The notes: generated by a model from the letters alone, not told the origin. A stretch of DNA of 16,475 nt from Sideroxydans sp. (GCA_030823965.1 JAVBYP010000003.1:1-16475), one strand, 5' to 3'. Positions 1-8,015 are shown, numbered from the stretch's first letter. Made by a program: numbers and translations.

Positions 1-1
1 C

Positions 2-331
2 ATCCGATATCGAGTTGATGAGAAACATCCTTCTGTTGCAGCCGTACTCGATAGTGCAGGCGAAATGCTCCCTTTAGTCAAAGCGATGTTAAGAGTGATT
101 GAGGAAACAGTACCTGTGCAACGAATCTGGCTAGATACGGCTGAAAATAAAGATATGCCAAGTACTGGGTTTGCGAGCGAACCTCCTGAAAATGTAATCC
201 AAGTACTTAATGTCCTTTATGCGGACATGACTGGCCGCAAGGGAATGTCTTCGGATTTAGCAAAACGAACTTTGTTGGGTACCGAGCCGTTTCAAAATTT
301 CCCTAACCTAGTAGCATCACTATCGGATTGA
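2..331 (+). CDS. C-terminal end of a probable GHKL-type ATP-binding protein (5' end outside window)
   Basis: The frame is open from the first bases of the window to TGA at 329-331, so this is the last 109 or so residues of a larger protein and not a stand-alone gene from the ATG at 65. The visible part reads like the C-terminus of the ATP-binding proteins that sit directly before Z1-domain genes. It has an early YRVDEKHP segment, a helical stretch containing EETVPVQRIWLDTAEN, and a final EPFQNFP motif before the stop. No ATPase motif is inside the window, so the GHKL (MORC/MutL-like) assignment rests on the tail and on gene order. In that family the ATPase would drive DNA-dependent conformational change for a restriction complex. 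The next gene starts 32 nt downstream, which fits an operon. Any other protein with this tail would be missed here. Confidence 0.6.
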   Translation: MRYRVDEKHPSVAAVLDSAGEMLPLVKAMLRVIEETVPVQRIWLDTAENKDMPSTGFASEPPENVIQVLNVLYADMTGRKGMSSDLAKRTLLGTEPFQNFPNLVASLSD

Positions 332-363
332 TAGTGGGGCCTGATTCAAAGAAAGGTGAAGCT

Positions 364-3234
364 ATGTCAGAAGATGATATTAAGAATCTAGCAAGTGTGA
401 TTAGTCTCGCTCAAACCTTACTAATGGTGGAGAAGGAAAAAACAGCTATCACGCCTTCACTCATTGCTGAAAAGGTCGATGTTGCTGTTCGATTGGTGTC
501 GGGGGGGGATATATACAGACACGCTGCGATAGTGGAATTGATACGCCGTTTCAGCCTCTGGATAGGCCAAGATTCAACTCTAGTAGATCATGAGGGTCAC
601 GAGCCATGGTTGGTTTCAGTAAGAAAGAAAGACTGGAGATATTGGCAGAGATATCAGGGGTGGCTTGAGCGAAAGATGGCGGCCACTGCTGTAGATGCTC
701 TGGATAAATCAACCGATAAGATACTCGCACTACTTGAAGATCCACAACGTGAAGGTTCATGGGATAGGCGCGGTCTTGTTGTTGGCCATGTCCAATCAGG
801 AAAAACCGGGAATTATTCAGGGCTTATCTGTAAGGCAGCTGATGCTGGGTACAAAATTATTATCGTACTCGCCGGGCTTCATAACAATCTGCGCTCACAG
901 ACACAAATTCGGCTTGAAGAAAGCTTTCTTGGTTATGAAACCTCTGCTGATGGAGAAAGCGTAATTCCAATAGGTGTTGGTGAATTTGATAGTGATTCTG
1001 ACATTCGACCGAACTGCGCTACCAATCGTTCAAACAAAGGGGATTTCAACACCCAAGTCGCTCAGCACTACGCCATCTCTCCTGAACAACGTCCTTGGTT
1101 GTTTGTGGTTAAGAAAAACAAAACGGTACTGGAGCGTCTTCTAAAATGGATTCGCAATCATGTGGCTGATTCGACAGACTCCGCTACAGGCAGAAGGTTT
1201 GTTTCTAACTTACCTCTCTTGTTGATTGATGATGAAGCCGATCATGCATCGGTAGATACGGGAGAGCAGCTGTTTAACCCAGACGGGACGCCAGATGATG
1301 AGCATCAACCCAAAGCGATAAACAGTCGGATCAGAAAAATACTTCACTCTTTTGGTAAGTCTGCATATGTGGGGTACACCGCCACTCCTTTCGCTAATAT
1401 ATTTATTCATCGTAGAAATGAAACCTCCGATGAAGGTCCTGATTTATTCCCACAATCATTCATTATCAACTTGGCAGCTCCTTCGAATTACGTTGGACCT
1501 GCAAGAGTATTTGGGTTGCGCTCCCCAGAAGGACGGAACGGTGGTTTGCCATTAATTCGTGATGTTGCTGATCATGTGGATAAAGAAGGCACTGGTGGTT
1601 GGATGCCGCCCAAACACAATAAAGAATATGAACCCTTGTATGGAGGTAAGGCGGATGTGCCTCCATCATTGCATGAGGCGATTTCATCTTTTGTTTTAGC
1701 TTGTGCCGCTAGGGTTGTTAGGGGCCAGTCTCAAGAACATTCATCAATGCTGGTGCACGTGACACGCTTTAATTTAGTACAGCAAGAGGTACATCGGCAG
1801 GTTGCAAATATTGTGACGCGCATGCGACAAAAAATTACTCGTCGAGTCGATCACGAAGGACTGCTTGCTGAACTTCAGCAGCTGTGGGACGAGGACTTTG
1901 TGCCCACCTGTTTGGATATTCGGCACAGCATGCCCGAGGAGGAAGGTTTGCTGAAACTTCCTTCTTGGGAAGAAATACTGTCTGTGCTTCCTGATGTTCT
2001 GGCAGACATCGATGTACGAATGATAAATGGTACTGCGAAGGACGCGCTGGATTACGCAGCTCAGTCGGGTAAAGGGTTGAAGGTAATTGCTATAGGGGGA
2101 GACAAACTAGCGCGCGGTTTGACACTTGAAGGACTCTGCGTGAGTTACTTCGTTAGGACTTCCAAAATGTACGATACATTGATGCAAATGGGCCGTTGGT
2201 TCGGGTACAGGCCAAGTTACATCGATTTGTGCAGGCTATATACGACCTCTGATTTGGTGGAATGGTTCGGTCATATCGCAGATGCATCAGAGGAGTTGCG
2301 TGAGGAATTTGATGCAATGGCTGAGAGCGGCGCTACTCCGAAAGAGTACGGACTTAAGGTGCAGTCACACCCCGTATTAATGGTTACTTCACCTCTCAAA
2401 ATGCGGACTGCAAAGAATTTGCAAATTTCCTTCAGCGGTGAACTTCTGGAAACGGTTGCGTTCCACCAAGATGCTGAAATTCTCAAGCGTAATCTTGATG
2501 CAACTAATAACTTGATATCTGTATTGGGAGCGCCTACTGAAATTGATCCTCGGCGTGTTCGTAAAGGATCTGACCATGTTTGGACAGGTTTTCTTTGGAA
2601 TGACGTATCTTCAGAATGTGTGTCTGACTTCTTTGCTTCTTACGTGACGCACCCCAAAGCCAGAAAGGTTAACAGCGCTTTGCTTGCTGAATTCATAAGG
2701 AGCATGACCAAGGTCGGTGAACTTACATCTTGGACTGTTGCTCTTCTAGGCGGGGGGGCGGGTACTGGAGGTGGTCATACGTTCCAAGATGGCTTGAGAA
2801 TAGACGCTATGTCTAAACGGAAGAGGGATGAAGAAATTAAAGATCGATATTCTATTGGTCGTCTGCTGTCACCACGGGATGAGGCCATTGATCTTGATTT
2901 TGAAGCTTGGAGCGCAGCGATGGAAATGACGTTAAGGTCGTGGAAACCCGACCCGGCTCGCCAGAAGGATGGTGCAGCACCTTCTAGCCCCTTGTTGCCA
3001 AATGGGCCATCTATACGCCGTATCAGAGGGGAAGGTAGCGGCAGTGTCGTGAAAGCTCCTGAGCGTGGATTATTGCTAATTTACCCACTTGATCCTGTAG
3101 ATGCAGGATTGAGTGATACGACAACACCTGTAATGGCTTTCGGCGTTAGTTTCCCAACGAGCACATCTGGAACAAAGGTGGTCTACGAGGTCGATCACTT
3201 ACTTTGGGAGACTGAATATGGCTCAGCAGATTAA
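364..3234 (+). CDS. Z1-domain superfamily 2-like ATPase of a restriction/defence system
   Basis: This 956-residue protein carries all the hallmarks of the Z1 family. Walker A is GHVQSGKT (residues 141-148), the Walker B-like motif is DDEAD (289-293), and a motif III-like TATPFAN lies at 339-345. The Z1 signature has GGDKLARGLTLEGL starting at 578 and QMGRWFGYR at 608-616, where the arginines would act as ATP-sensing fingers. The family is known as the translocase or helicase-like subunit of restriction-type operons; cytosolic action on DNA is inferred. The frame extends up to a TTG at 328, but I chose ATG 364 because AAGGTGA lies 7 nt upstream and the family starts near there. Its end overlaps the next gene by 17 bp. 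A run of 8 G (501-508) and one of 7 G (2752-2758) lie inside the frame and are possible slippage sites. Confidence 0.9.
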   Translation: MSEDDIKNLASVISLAQTLLMVEKEKTAITPSLIAEKVDVAVRLVSGGDIYRHAAIVELIRRFSLWIGQDSTLVDHEGHEPWLVSVRKKDWRYWQRYQGWLERKMAATAVDALDKSTDKILALLEDPQREGSWDRRGLVVGHVQSGKTGNYSGLICKAADAGYKIIIVLAGLHNNLRSQTQIRLEESFLGYETSADGESVIPIGVGEFDSDSDIRPNCATNRSNKGDFNTQVAQHYAISPEQRPWLFVVKKNKTVLERLLKWIRNHVADSTDSATGRRFVSNLPLLLIDDEADHASVDTGEQLFNPDGTPDDEHQPKAINSRIRKILHSFGKSAYVGYTATPFANIFIHRRNETSDEGPDLFPQSFIINLAAPSNYVGPARVFGLRSPEGRNGGLPLIRDVADHVDKEGTGGWMPPKHNKEYEPLYGGKADVPPSLHEAISSFVLACAARVVRGQSQEHSSMLVHVTRFNLVQQEVHRQVANIVTRMRQKITRRVDHEGLLAELQQLWDEDFVPTCLDIRHSMPEEEGLLKLPSWEEILSVLPDVLADIDVRMINGTAKDALDYAAQSGKGLKVIAIGGDKLARGLTLEGLCVSYFVRTSKMYDTLMQMGRWFGYRPSYIDLCRLYTTSDLVEWFGHIADASEELREEFDAMAESGATPKEYGLKVQSHPVLMVTSPLKMRTAKNLQISFSGELLETVAFHQDAEILKRNLDATNNLISVLGAPTEIDPRRVRKGSDHVWTGFLWNDVSSECVSDFFASYVTHPKARKVNSALLAEFIRSMTKVGELTSWTVALLGGGAGTGGGHTFQDGLRIDAMSKRKRDEEIKDRYSIGRLLSPRDEAIDLDFEAWSAAMEMTLRSWKPDPARQKDGAAPSSPLLPNGPSIRRIRGEGSGSVVKAPERGLLLIYPLDPVDAGLSDTTTPVMAFGVSFPTSTSGTKVVYEVDHLLWETEYGSAD

Positions 3235-4222
3235 GGAGTATCACCTAGCGTGGGATGCGCTTTCGGGTCATTCTAAGGATGATGGTTGGCGCACAATACG
3301 CGTTTCAAAAGCCGGTACATGCATACTCATGGCAGGGCGAAGATTTCCTGGAAATGAGGAGGCACTACTAGTTGGATTTTCGTCTGTAACTATTCCTGCA
3401 ACAGAAAAGCTACCAGAAGGGCATGGCTTTGAGATGCTGAGTGTTCATCTCAACGGAGACAATAGAACGTGGGTTGCTCTGACTAGGAAAGAATCTGGCA
3501 ACTTTGAACTGTTCGCTGAAATGGTTTCCGACGTCGTTGGTGTTATTGATTTCGCTTCTACAGAAGGCGAGGCTGAGGTGCTACGCGCCTTTACGAGGCG
3601 AGTAAGGTCATGGCAGGAGTTTATGAAGAAGGGCCCACAAGCGTTAGGCCCTGAAGCTGAAATTGGCTTGATTGGTGAACTGATATTTCTGGGCGAGTTA
3701 TTGGTATGTAGTAATCCAAAAATTAAAGCGATTGAATCATGGGTCGGACCGTTGAATGGAATTCAAGATTTTGAGATTGGTATCGGAGCAATTGAAGTGA
3801 AGACTACTCTGTCCTCAATGGGGTTCCCAGCGAAAATAGGGTCGCTAGAGCAACTGGATGATTCCATCCGGAAGCCAATATTTATTTCTGGCATTCGTCT
3901 ACTTCAAAGCGAATCTGGGTACAACCTACCGGAACTAATTGCGAGTACTAGAGATTTGATGCGAGAGGAATTAGAAGCAGGAATAGTATTTACTAATAGA
4001 TTGCTTGCAGCAGGATATATTGATTCACATGCGCATCATTATTCTAGAAGGGTGTCTTTGGACAAGTTGCGATTGATAGAAGTGGACAATGAATTTCCGC
4101 GCATCATCGCAGGTAACGTTCCTTCTGCAATTCGAAAAGTAATGTACGAAATTGACTTAGACCGTGTGCAGGGTCGAGATTTGGATTTGCCAACCGCATT
4201 TAACAAACTTGGAGTGGAATAA
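3218..4222 (+). CDS. PD-(D/E)XK family nuclease (DUF4420-type)
   Basis: This 334-residue protein matches the DUF4420 group of predicted PD-(D/E)XK nucleases in size, order of segments and operon position. The likely active site is D184 in IQDFE followed by E193-V-K195 in AIEVKTT, with an upstream helix carrying the conserved GEL (E154). The domain would be the DNA-cutting subunit, working with the Z1 ATPase encoded just before it. The start ATG overlaps the Z1 gene by 17 bp and has GGGAG 7 nt upstream, so translation is probably coupled. The next gene begins 2 nt after its stop. The active-site residues are all present, so the gene looks intact. The cleavage target and any dependence on cytosine methylation cannot be read from the sequence. 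Confidence 0.85.
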   Translation: MAQQIKEYHLAWDALSGHSKDDGWRTIRVSKAGTCILMAGRRFPGNEEALLVGFSSVTIPATEKLPEGHGFEMLSVHLNGDNRTWVALTRKESGNFELFAEMVSDVVGVIDFASTEGEAEVLRAFTRRVRSWQEFMKKGPQALGPEAEIGLIGELIFLGELLVCSNPKIKAIESWVGPLNGIQDFEIGIGAIEVKTTLSSMGFPAKIGSLEQLDDSIRKPIFISGIRLLQSESGYNLPELIASTRDLMREELEAGIVFTNRLLAAGYIDSHAHHYSRRVSLDKLRLIEVDNEFPRIIAGNVPSAIRKVMYEIDLDRVQGRDLDLPTAFNKLGVE

Positions 4223-4224
4223 GC

Positions 4225-6000
4225 ATGGAACTCGTCGACTTTATAAGAGAGACACAAGCCGAAGTTAAAGCCCAGATGAGCGAGGGCGCTGCTCTTTATG
4301 ACGAGTTAGTATTTTCAGACATCGTCATGCAGCACATGTCTGAAATCGGAATGACATTCGAACCGGTTGTCTGCCACTTTCAGAGTCGTGTGGGCAATGC
4401 TGTGTTGCGTCTAACTGGCTATGCAATGTCTGAGGACGTTGATCAACTTGATCTATTTGTCAGTCTTTACGAAGGAGTAGATGTACCCACTCCGATTTCT
4501 GATACCGACACTAAAACAGCGGCTGAACAATGCCTAAGGTTTCTTTCTCTGTGTGCAGAAGGGAAGATGGATTCAAAACTGGATCCATCAAGTGATGTGT
4601 ATTCACTGGCGTTAACGATTAGAGAGACGTACAACAGCCTAGAGCAAATCCGCATATACGTTTTAACGGACAGGGTCGCAAAATCAAAGACATTTAAGAC
4701 CCGTGAAATTGGTCGAAAATCAGTTCGGCTGGAAGTGATGGATATTGAACGTTTACACCGCCACTGGTCTGAAGGGAAGCCGCGTGATGAATTGATTGTC
4801 GATTTTACCCAAGTCTCAGGCTCCCCTTTACCTTGTGTTTATGTTCCAGGAGAAACGGAAGACTACGACTATGCGCTCGCGGCTATCCCAGGAGAGGCCT
4901 TGAGATTTATCTACGAGAAATTTGGAGCGAGATTGTTGGAAGCGAATGTACGATCATTCCTAAGTGTTAAAGGGAAGGGTGTTAATGCAGGAATTCAGAA
5001 AACACTTCGAGACTATCCTGAAAAGTTTATGGCTTATAACAATGGGATTGTGTTGGTTGCTGATGAGATGAGCCTTGCGCAGACAGCGGTCGGTTCTACC
5101 GGCATCGCTTGGTTGAAAGGACTGCAAATCGTAAATGGAGGGCAAACGACAGCATCACTGTATTTTGCTAAAAAGAAATATCCTGATACTGATTTGTCGC
5201 GCGTAAGAGTTCCGGCAAAAATCATCGTCATGAAGGTTCAGGATGCTGCTAGAGAAGAGGCATTAGTGTCGGATATCTCTCGCTATGCTAATAGTCAAAA
5301 TGCGGTTAGACAATCCGACCTGTCTGCAAACAAACCATTCCATGTTGAGGTAGAGCGGCTTTCTCTTACCGTATATTGTCCCGATGGAACGGGACGTTGG
5401 TTCTATGAGCGAGCTGCTGGAAGCTACAACACAATGCTCTCACGGGAAGGTACTACCCCTGCAAAACTCAGAACATTGAAGGAAGCCATACCACCCGCAA
5501 GAAAGATTACCAAGACAGATTTGGCTAAATATCTTAATGCTTGGAATGGATTGCCAGACGTTGTGAGCTTGGGGTCCCAGAAAAATTTTGATCGATTCAT
5601 GTCCACGCTAACTGTTGATGATGGAGAGCCTTTGCCTCCAAGCCCGGATGTTGCTGAGTTCAAATCTATGGTGGCTAAAGCGATTGTCTTTAAGGCAGTT
5701 CATAAGGCAGTGCGCCCAATGTTTCCGGCCTTTCAAGCTAATGTGGCTGCATATACCGTATCCCTGTTAGCTGTGAAGCTGGGCGAAAGATTCAGTCTAG
5801 AACGAGTCTGGGAACGCCAAGCGGTTTCTCCCGAATTGATTTCACAAGTTGCTATTTGGGCCCGAGAAGTAAACGATGTCCTGCATCGCTCATCGGGTGG
5901 AAGAATGATTTCGGAGTGGGCAAAAAAACCGGAATGTCGCGAAGCGGTCTTGGGTGCAACCTATTCTGATTGCTCAATGAATATTGCAGAGATTCGTTGA
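4225..6000 (+). CDS. AIPR-family (abortive infection phage resistance) protein
   Basis: This 591-residue protein has the central AIPR signature. LLEANVRSFLSVKGKGVNAG is followed by a KFMAYNNGIVL segment and then by LQIVNGGQTTASLYF, the most conserved block of the family. The N-terminal 130 residues have a DELVFSDIVM start and a GYAMSEDVDQLDLFVSLYEG stretch, as in other AIPR proteins. The family is named from phage-resistance loci and recurs in Z1/methylase operons; its biochemical activity is not established to my knowledge. The gene starts 2 nt after the nuclease stop, with GGAG upstream, and is the last gene of the + strand operon. It ends 40 nt from the convergent methylase gene. No frameshift or missing block is visible. 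Confidence 0.88.
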   Translation: MELVDFIRETQAEVKAQMSEGAALYDELVFSDIVMQHMSEIGMTFEPVVCHFQSRVGNAVLRLTGYAMSEDVDQLDLFVSLYEGVDVPTPISDTDTKTAAEQCLRFLSLCAEGKMDSKLDPSSDVYSLALTIRETYNSLEQIRIYVLTDRVAKSKTFKTREIGRKSVRLEVMDIERLHRHWSEGKPRDELIVDFTQVSGSPLPCVYVPGETEDYDYALAAIPGEALRFIYEKFGARLLEANVRSFLSVKGKGVNAGIQKTLRDYPEKFMAYNNGIVLVADEMSLAQTAVGSTGIAWLKGLQIVNGGQTTASLYFAKKKYPDTDLSRVRVPAKIIVMKVQDAAREEALVSDISRYANSQNAVRQSDLSANKPFHVEVERLSLTVYCPDGTGRWFYERAAGSYNTMLSREGTTPAKLRTLKEAIPPARKITKTDLAKYLNAWNGLPDVVSLGSQKNFDRFMSTLTVDDGEPLPPSPDVAEFKSMVAKAIVFKAVHKAVRPMFPAFQANVAAYTVSLLAVKLGERFSLERVWERQAVSPELISQVAIWAREVNDVLHRSSGGRMISEWAKKPECREAVLGATYSDCSMNIAEIR

Positions 6001-6004
6001 AGAG

Positions 6005-6047
6005 ATATCACTGATATGCCTCTAGTGATATGAGCATCTATCATGCT
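6005..6047. repeat. Palindrome cluster between convergent genes, possible bidirectional terminator
   Basis: ATATCACT at 6005-6012 pairs perfectly with AGTGATAT at 6024-6031 across an 11-nt loop. Inside it, ATATCA-C-TGATAT (6005-6017) is itself a palindrome, and AGCAT/ATGCT (6033-6047) forms another small stem over the methylase stop codon. The position between two convergent genes suggests a transcription stop or a barrier. The stems are AT-rich and lack a clear T tract, so a strong Rho-independent terminator is not supported. Confidence 0.4.
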
Positions 6048-7606
6048 GATTGTTTGCTTGTCACCGACTGCTTTAAGAGATCGTGAACTAACTCGCCAAT
6101 CTGCCAAGCAAGATAAGGAGGGACCGCATTTCCAACTTGGTGATACTGCTGAGTTCTATTCCCTTGAAAAAAATAATTATCAGGAAAGGTCTGGATTCGA
6201 GCGGCTTCTCTAACGGTCAGACTTCTACATTGGGCTGGATCGTAGTGTATGAAGTAGTGTCCATCCTTTGATATGTGACTCGTAACGGTTGTTGCAGGTT
6301 TATCAGATAGTTGAACTCGAAACCGGTCTGAAAAATGTCCAGACTCCCAATTCTTGTGATTTGGTTTTAAGCCATCAATGTTGAAGTCTTCAGCCCCCTT
6401 TGGCGAGATTGAGTGAGCCTCCGCATAGGCAGCAGCGAATAGATACCGTCGAAGATCACTTTCCATATGACCTCGGGCTTCGTGATTTAGCCAAACAGTA
6501 GGGCGGTTACTTGTGAACCATTTGTTCAGATTGCTATTGTTGCTTACGCCTCCTTGAAATTTACCCATCGGGTGTTGAAGACTTCCAGTTTGATCATATT
6601 TTGGAATGTTCTTAATCGCCTTTCCGAGGCTCTTCTGGAGAAGCTTGTCAGAGGTGTTGCTATTTAGATAGGCAGCACTTTCAAGGACCATATCTTTCCA
6701 TGCTTTAGTTGAGTCCAAAACTTTGCTGAGCCGACTACGGAGTGGTGGCAGGCCGCTAATGACATCAGCAACAGTCAGGGTGCCCAGTCTCTGGAGCAGT
6801 TTCTTTTTGATTGTGATGTCTTCTCTTACTCCAAGCAGTATGACTCGGTGTCTAGCTTGGGGTATTCCATATTCTTCGCTGCGCACGATGAAGTCGCGAG
6901 GATCAATAGAGTCGGGCGCATCGCCACGCTTGAACTCAACGTTCTTTACCAAAGAATGGATGCGATACCCGCAACGAGGTGGGGAAATGCCGAAAGCAGA
7001 GTCTGGGTCCGAGAGATCTTTCAATATTGAATTGAAGATCAACTCACCGTTAATTTGCGAAGAAAGAATGCCTTTGACATTTTCCATTACGAAAACGGTC
7101 GGACGATAATCTTTAATGATCCTCAGATATTCTTTATAGAGGAAGTGACGGTGATCATTTTCAGCTACGTAATCCGTCTTGCCCTTATTTCTAGATCTCC
7201 CAACTAATGAATATGCTTGGCAAGGTGGGCCGCCAATTAGTACCCACGGTTCTGACTTGTTAAGTTTGGTCTTAAGTATTCCATCTAATTCCGCGTTGCC
7301 AAGTTCGCTTCCAAGTTCGATTAGCCTAGCTTCATTTTCAGCTTGGCACCAAAGTTCTTTAGTGTCTTCATTCCAAGGTTGTGTTTGGGTTCCATTGCAA
7401 TAGTCGGTATATACCGAGAGTTGGTCTGGCCTATTTCTAAGAAGCAACCGAAAGTAAGCCCGCATCGTTAATGTTTGATGCGCATGCGGGTCTTTTTCAG
7501 CTGAAACTAGAATATTGAATGCATTACCGCTAACACTAGAAAATCCCTCCCCTAATCCACCTGGGCCAGCGAATAAATCAACCACAGGAATATTCTTCAA
7601 TGTCAT
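6041..7606 (-). CDS. DNA cytosine-5 methyltransferase of the restriction/defence cassette
   Basis: The protein (521 residues from ATG 7606) carries the C5 methyltransferase motifs in order. Motif I is DLFAGPGGLGEGF (10-22, AdoMet binding), motif IV is GGPPCQAYS with catalytic Cys129, motif VI is ENVKG (from 175) and motif VIII is QARHR (from 250). After a variable region come the C-terminal motifs RSLTVREAARIQTFPD and QVGNAVPP. It would methylate cytosine to protect host DNA from the neighbouring nuclease complex. The spacing from motif I to IV (about 100 residues) is roughly twice that of small enzymes such as M.HhaI, indicating an insertion. A TTG at 7612 is an alternative start. Neither start has a visible Shine-Dalgarno sequence. 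It lies 68 nt downstream of the HTH gene on the same strand, and the two are probably cotranscribed. The target sequence is unknown. Confidence 0.93.
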   Translation of the reverse strand: MTLKNIPVVDLFAGPGGLGEGFSSVSGNAFNILVSAEKDPHAHQTLTMRAYFRLLLRNRPDQLSVYTDYCNGTQTQPWNEDTKELWCQAENEARLIELGSELGNAELDGILKTKLNKSEPWVLIGGPPCQAYSLVGRSRNKGKTDYVAENDHRHFLYKEYLRIIKDYRPTVFVMENVKGILSSQINGELIFNSILKDLSDPDSAFGISPPRCGYRIHSLVKNVEFKRGDAPDSIDPRDFIVRSEEYGIPQARHRVILLGVREDITIKKKLLQRLGTLTVADVISGLPPLRSRLSKVLDSTKAWKDMVLESAAYLNSNTSDKLLQKSLGKAIKNIPKYDQTGSLQHPMGKFQGGVSNNSNLNKWFTSNRPTVWLNHEARGHMESDLRRYLFAAAYAEAHSISPKGAEDFNIDGLKPNHKNWESGHFSDRFRVQLSDKPATTVTSHISKDGHYFIHYDPAQCRSLTVREAARIQTFPDNYFFQGNRTQQYHQVGNAVPPYLAWQIGELVHDLLKQSVTSKQSA

Positions 7607-7674
7607 TTGCAATGTGGTGGTTGTGAAAAGATTTAAGAGTGGAATGAAATTTCGTTGAGGAAGAACTAGAAAAA

Positions 7675-7923
7675 TTACTTCAGCGGCAAATCAGGAATGT
7701 GCTCCACTAGTTGTTCAATCCTGCAGTTGAAGTATGTGCAAAGACGATCAAGAACATCTGCCGTTGGGTTGTAACCACGGTGGTTTGATAACTTTGAAAG
7801 AGTCATCCTATGTATGCCTGTTGAGTTGGCAACTTCAACCATCGTAATGACCCTGCCTTCCTGAAATTCCCTCTCAGCAAGTAACTCCTTAAGCCTGAAT
7901 CTGAGCATCTCAGTAAGCCCCAT
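7675..7923 (-). CDS. Small Cro/CI-type helix-turn-helix regulator, controller-like
   Basis: This 82-residue protein is a single HTH domain. MVEVANSTGIHRMTLSKLSN gives the helix-turn-helix, and the tail PTADVLDRLCTYFNCRIEQLVEHIPD is the usual end of this XRE-like group. It precedes the methylase gene on the same strand, the place of a controller protein in restriction-modification operons. Repression of its own promoter is inferred from the 22-bp palindrome at 7931-7952. The start is uncertain: a promoter TTGATA-N17-TAAATA would put its -10 box over the ATG at 7923, so translation may begin at the in-frame ATG 7908 (77 residues) on a very short leader. The adjacent excisionase gene is divergent, and a second copy of the palindrome lies before it. 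Confidence 0.85.
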   Translation of the reverse strand: MGLTEMLRFRLKELLAEREFQEGRVITMVEVANSTGIHRMTLSKLSNHRGYNPTADVLDRLCTYFNCRIEQLVEHIPDLPLK

Positions 7924-7951
7924 ATTTACATTTGATGCGTTAGTGTATCAA
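7923..7951 (-). promoter_or_regulatory. Putative sigma70 promoter for the HTH-methylase pair
   Basis: On the minus strand TTGATA (7951-7946) and TAAATA (7928-7923) are separated by 17 nt, a good sigma70 fit. The -10 box overlaps the first possible ATG of the HTH gene, which argues that the true start is ATG 7908. The 22-bp palindrome at 7931-7952 covers the -35 box and spacer. Confidence 0.45.
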
Positions 7952-7952
7952 A
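7931..7952. promoter_or_regulatory. Putative operator 1 (TTTGAT-N10-ATCAAA)
   Basis: This is a perfect 6-10-6 inverted repeat inside the putative promoter of the HTH gene. It matches operator 2 at 13 of 22 positions (TGATGC.TT....TATCA) with the same spacer length. The natural ligand is the HTH protein encoded next to it, which would then be autoregulated. The excisionase-like protein is an alternative binder. Confidence 0.6.
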
Positions 7953-7957
7953 AGATG

Positions 7958-7985
7958 TTGCGTTTTGTCTTTAGATGTGCATAAT
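7958..7985 (+). promoter_or_regulatory. Weak candidate promoter for the excisionase-integrase operon
   Basis: TTGCGT (7958-7963) and CATAAT (7980-7985) are separated by 16 nt, and transcription would start close to operator 2. A second choice is TATAAA at 8023-8028, with its -35 region inside operator 2. In both cases bound operator 2 would block xis transcription. Neither promoter is strong, so the exact start cannot be fixed. Confidence 0.3.
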
Positions 7986-7993
7986 GAGCATAT

Positions 7994-8015
7994 CGTGATG
8001 CTTTTAATTATCACG
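7994..8015. promoter_or_regulatory. Putative operator 2 (CGTGAT-N10-ATCACG)
   Basis: This is a second perfect 6-10-6 inverted repeat, 32 nt before the xis start codon. It shares the core TGATGC.TT....TATCA with operator 1. The two sites start exactly 63 bp apart, six turns of B-DNA, so dimers would sit on the same face of the helix. Confidence 0.6.

Noticed and set aside
328-363. Z1 gene start at TTG 328
   Set aside because: The ATG at 364 has AAGGTGA upstream and avoids overlap with the preceding stop; the extra 12 residues are not family-like.
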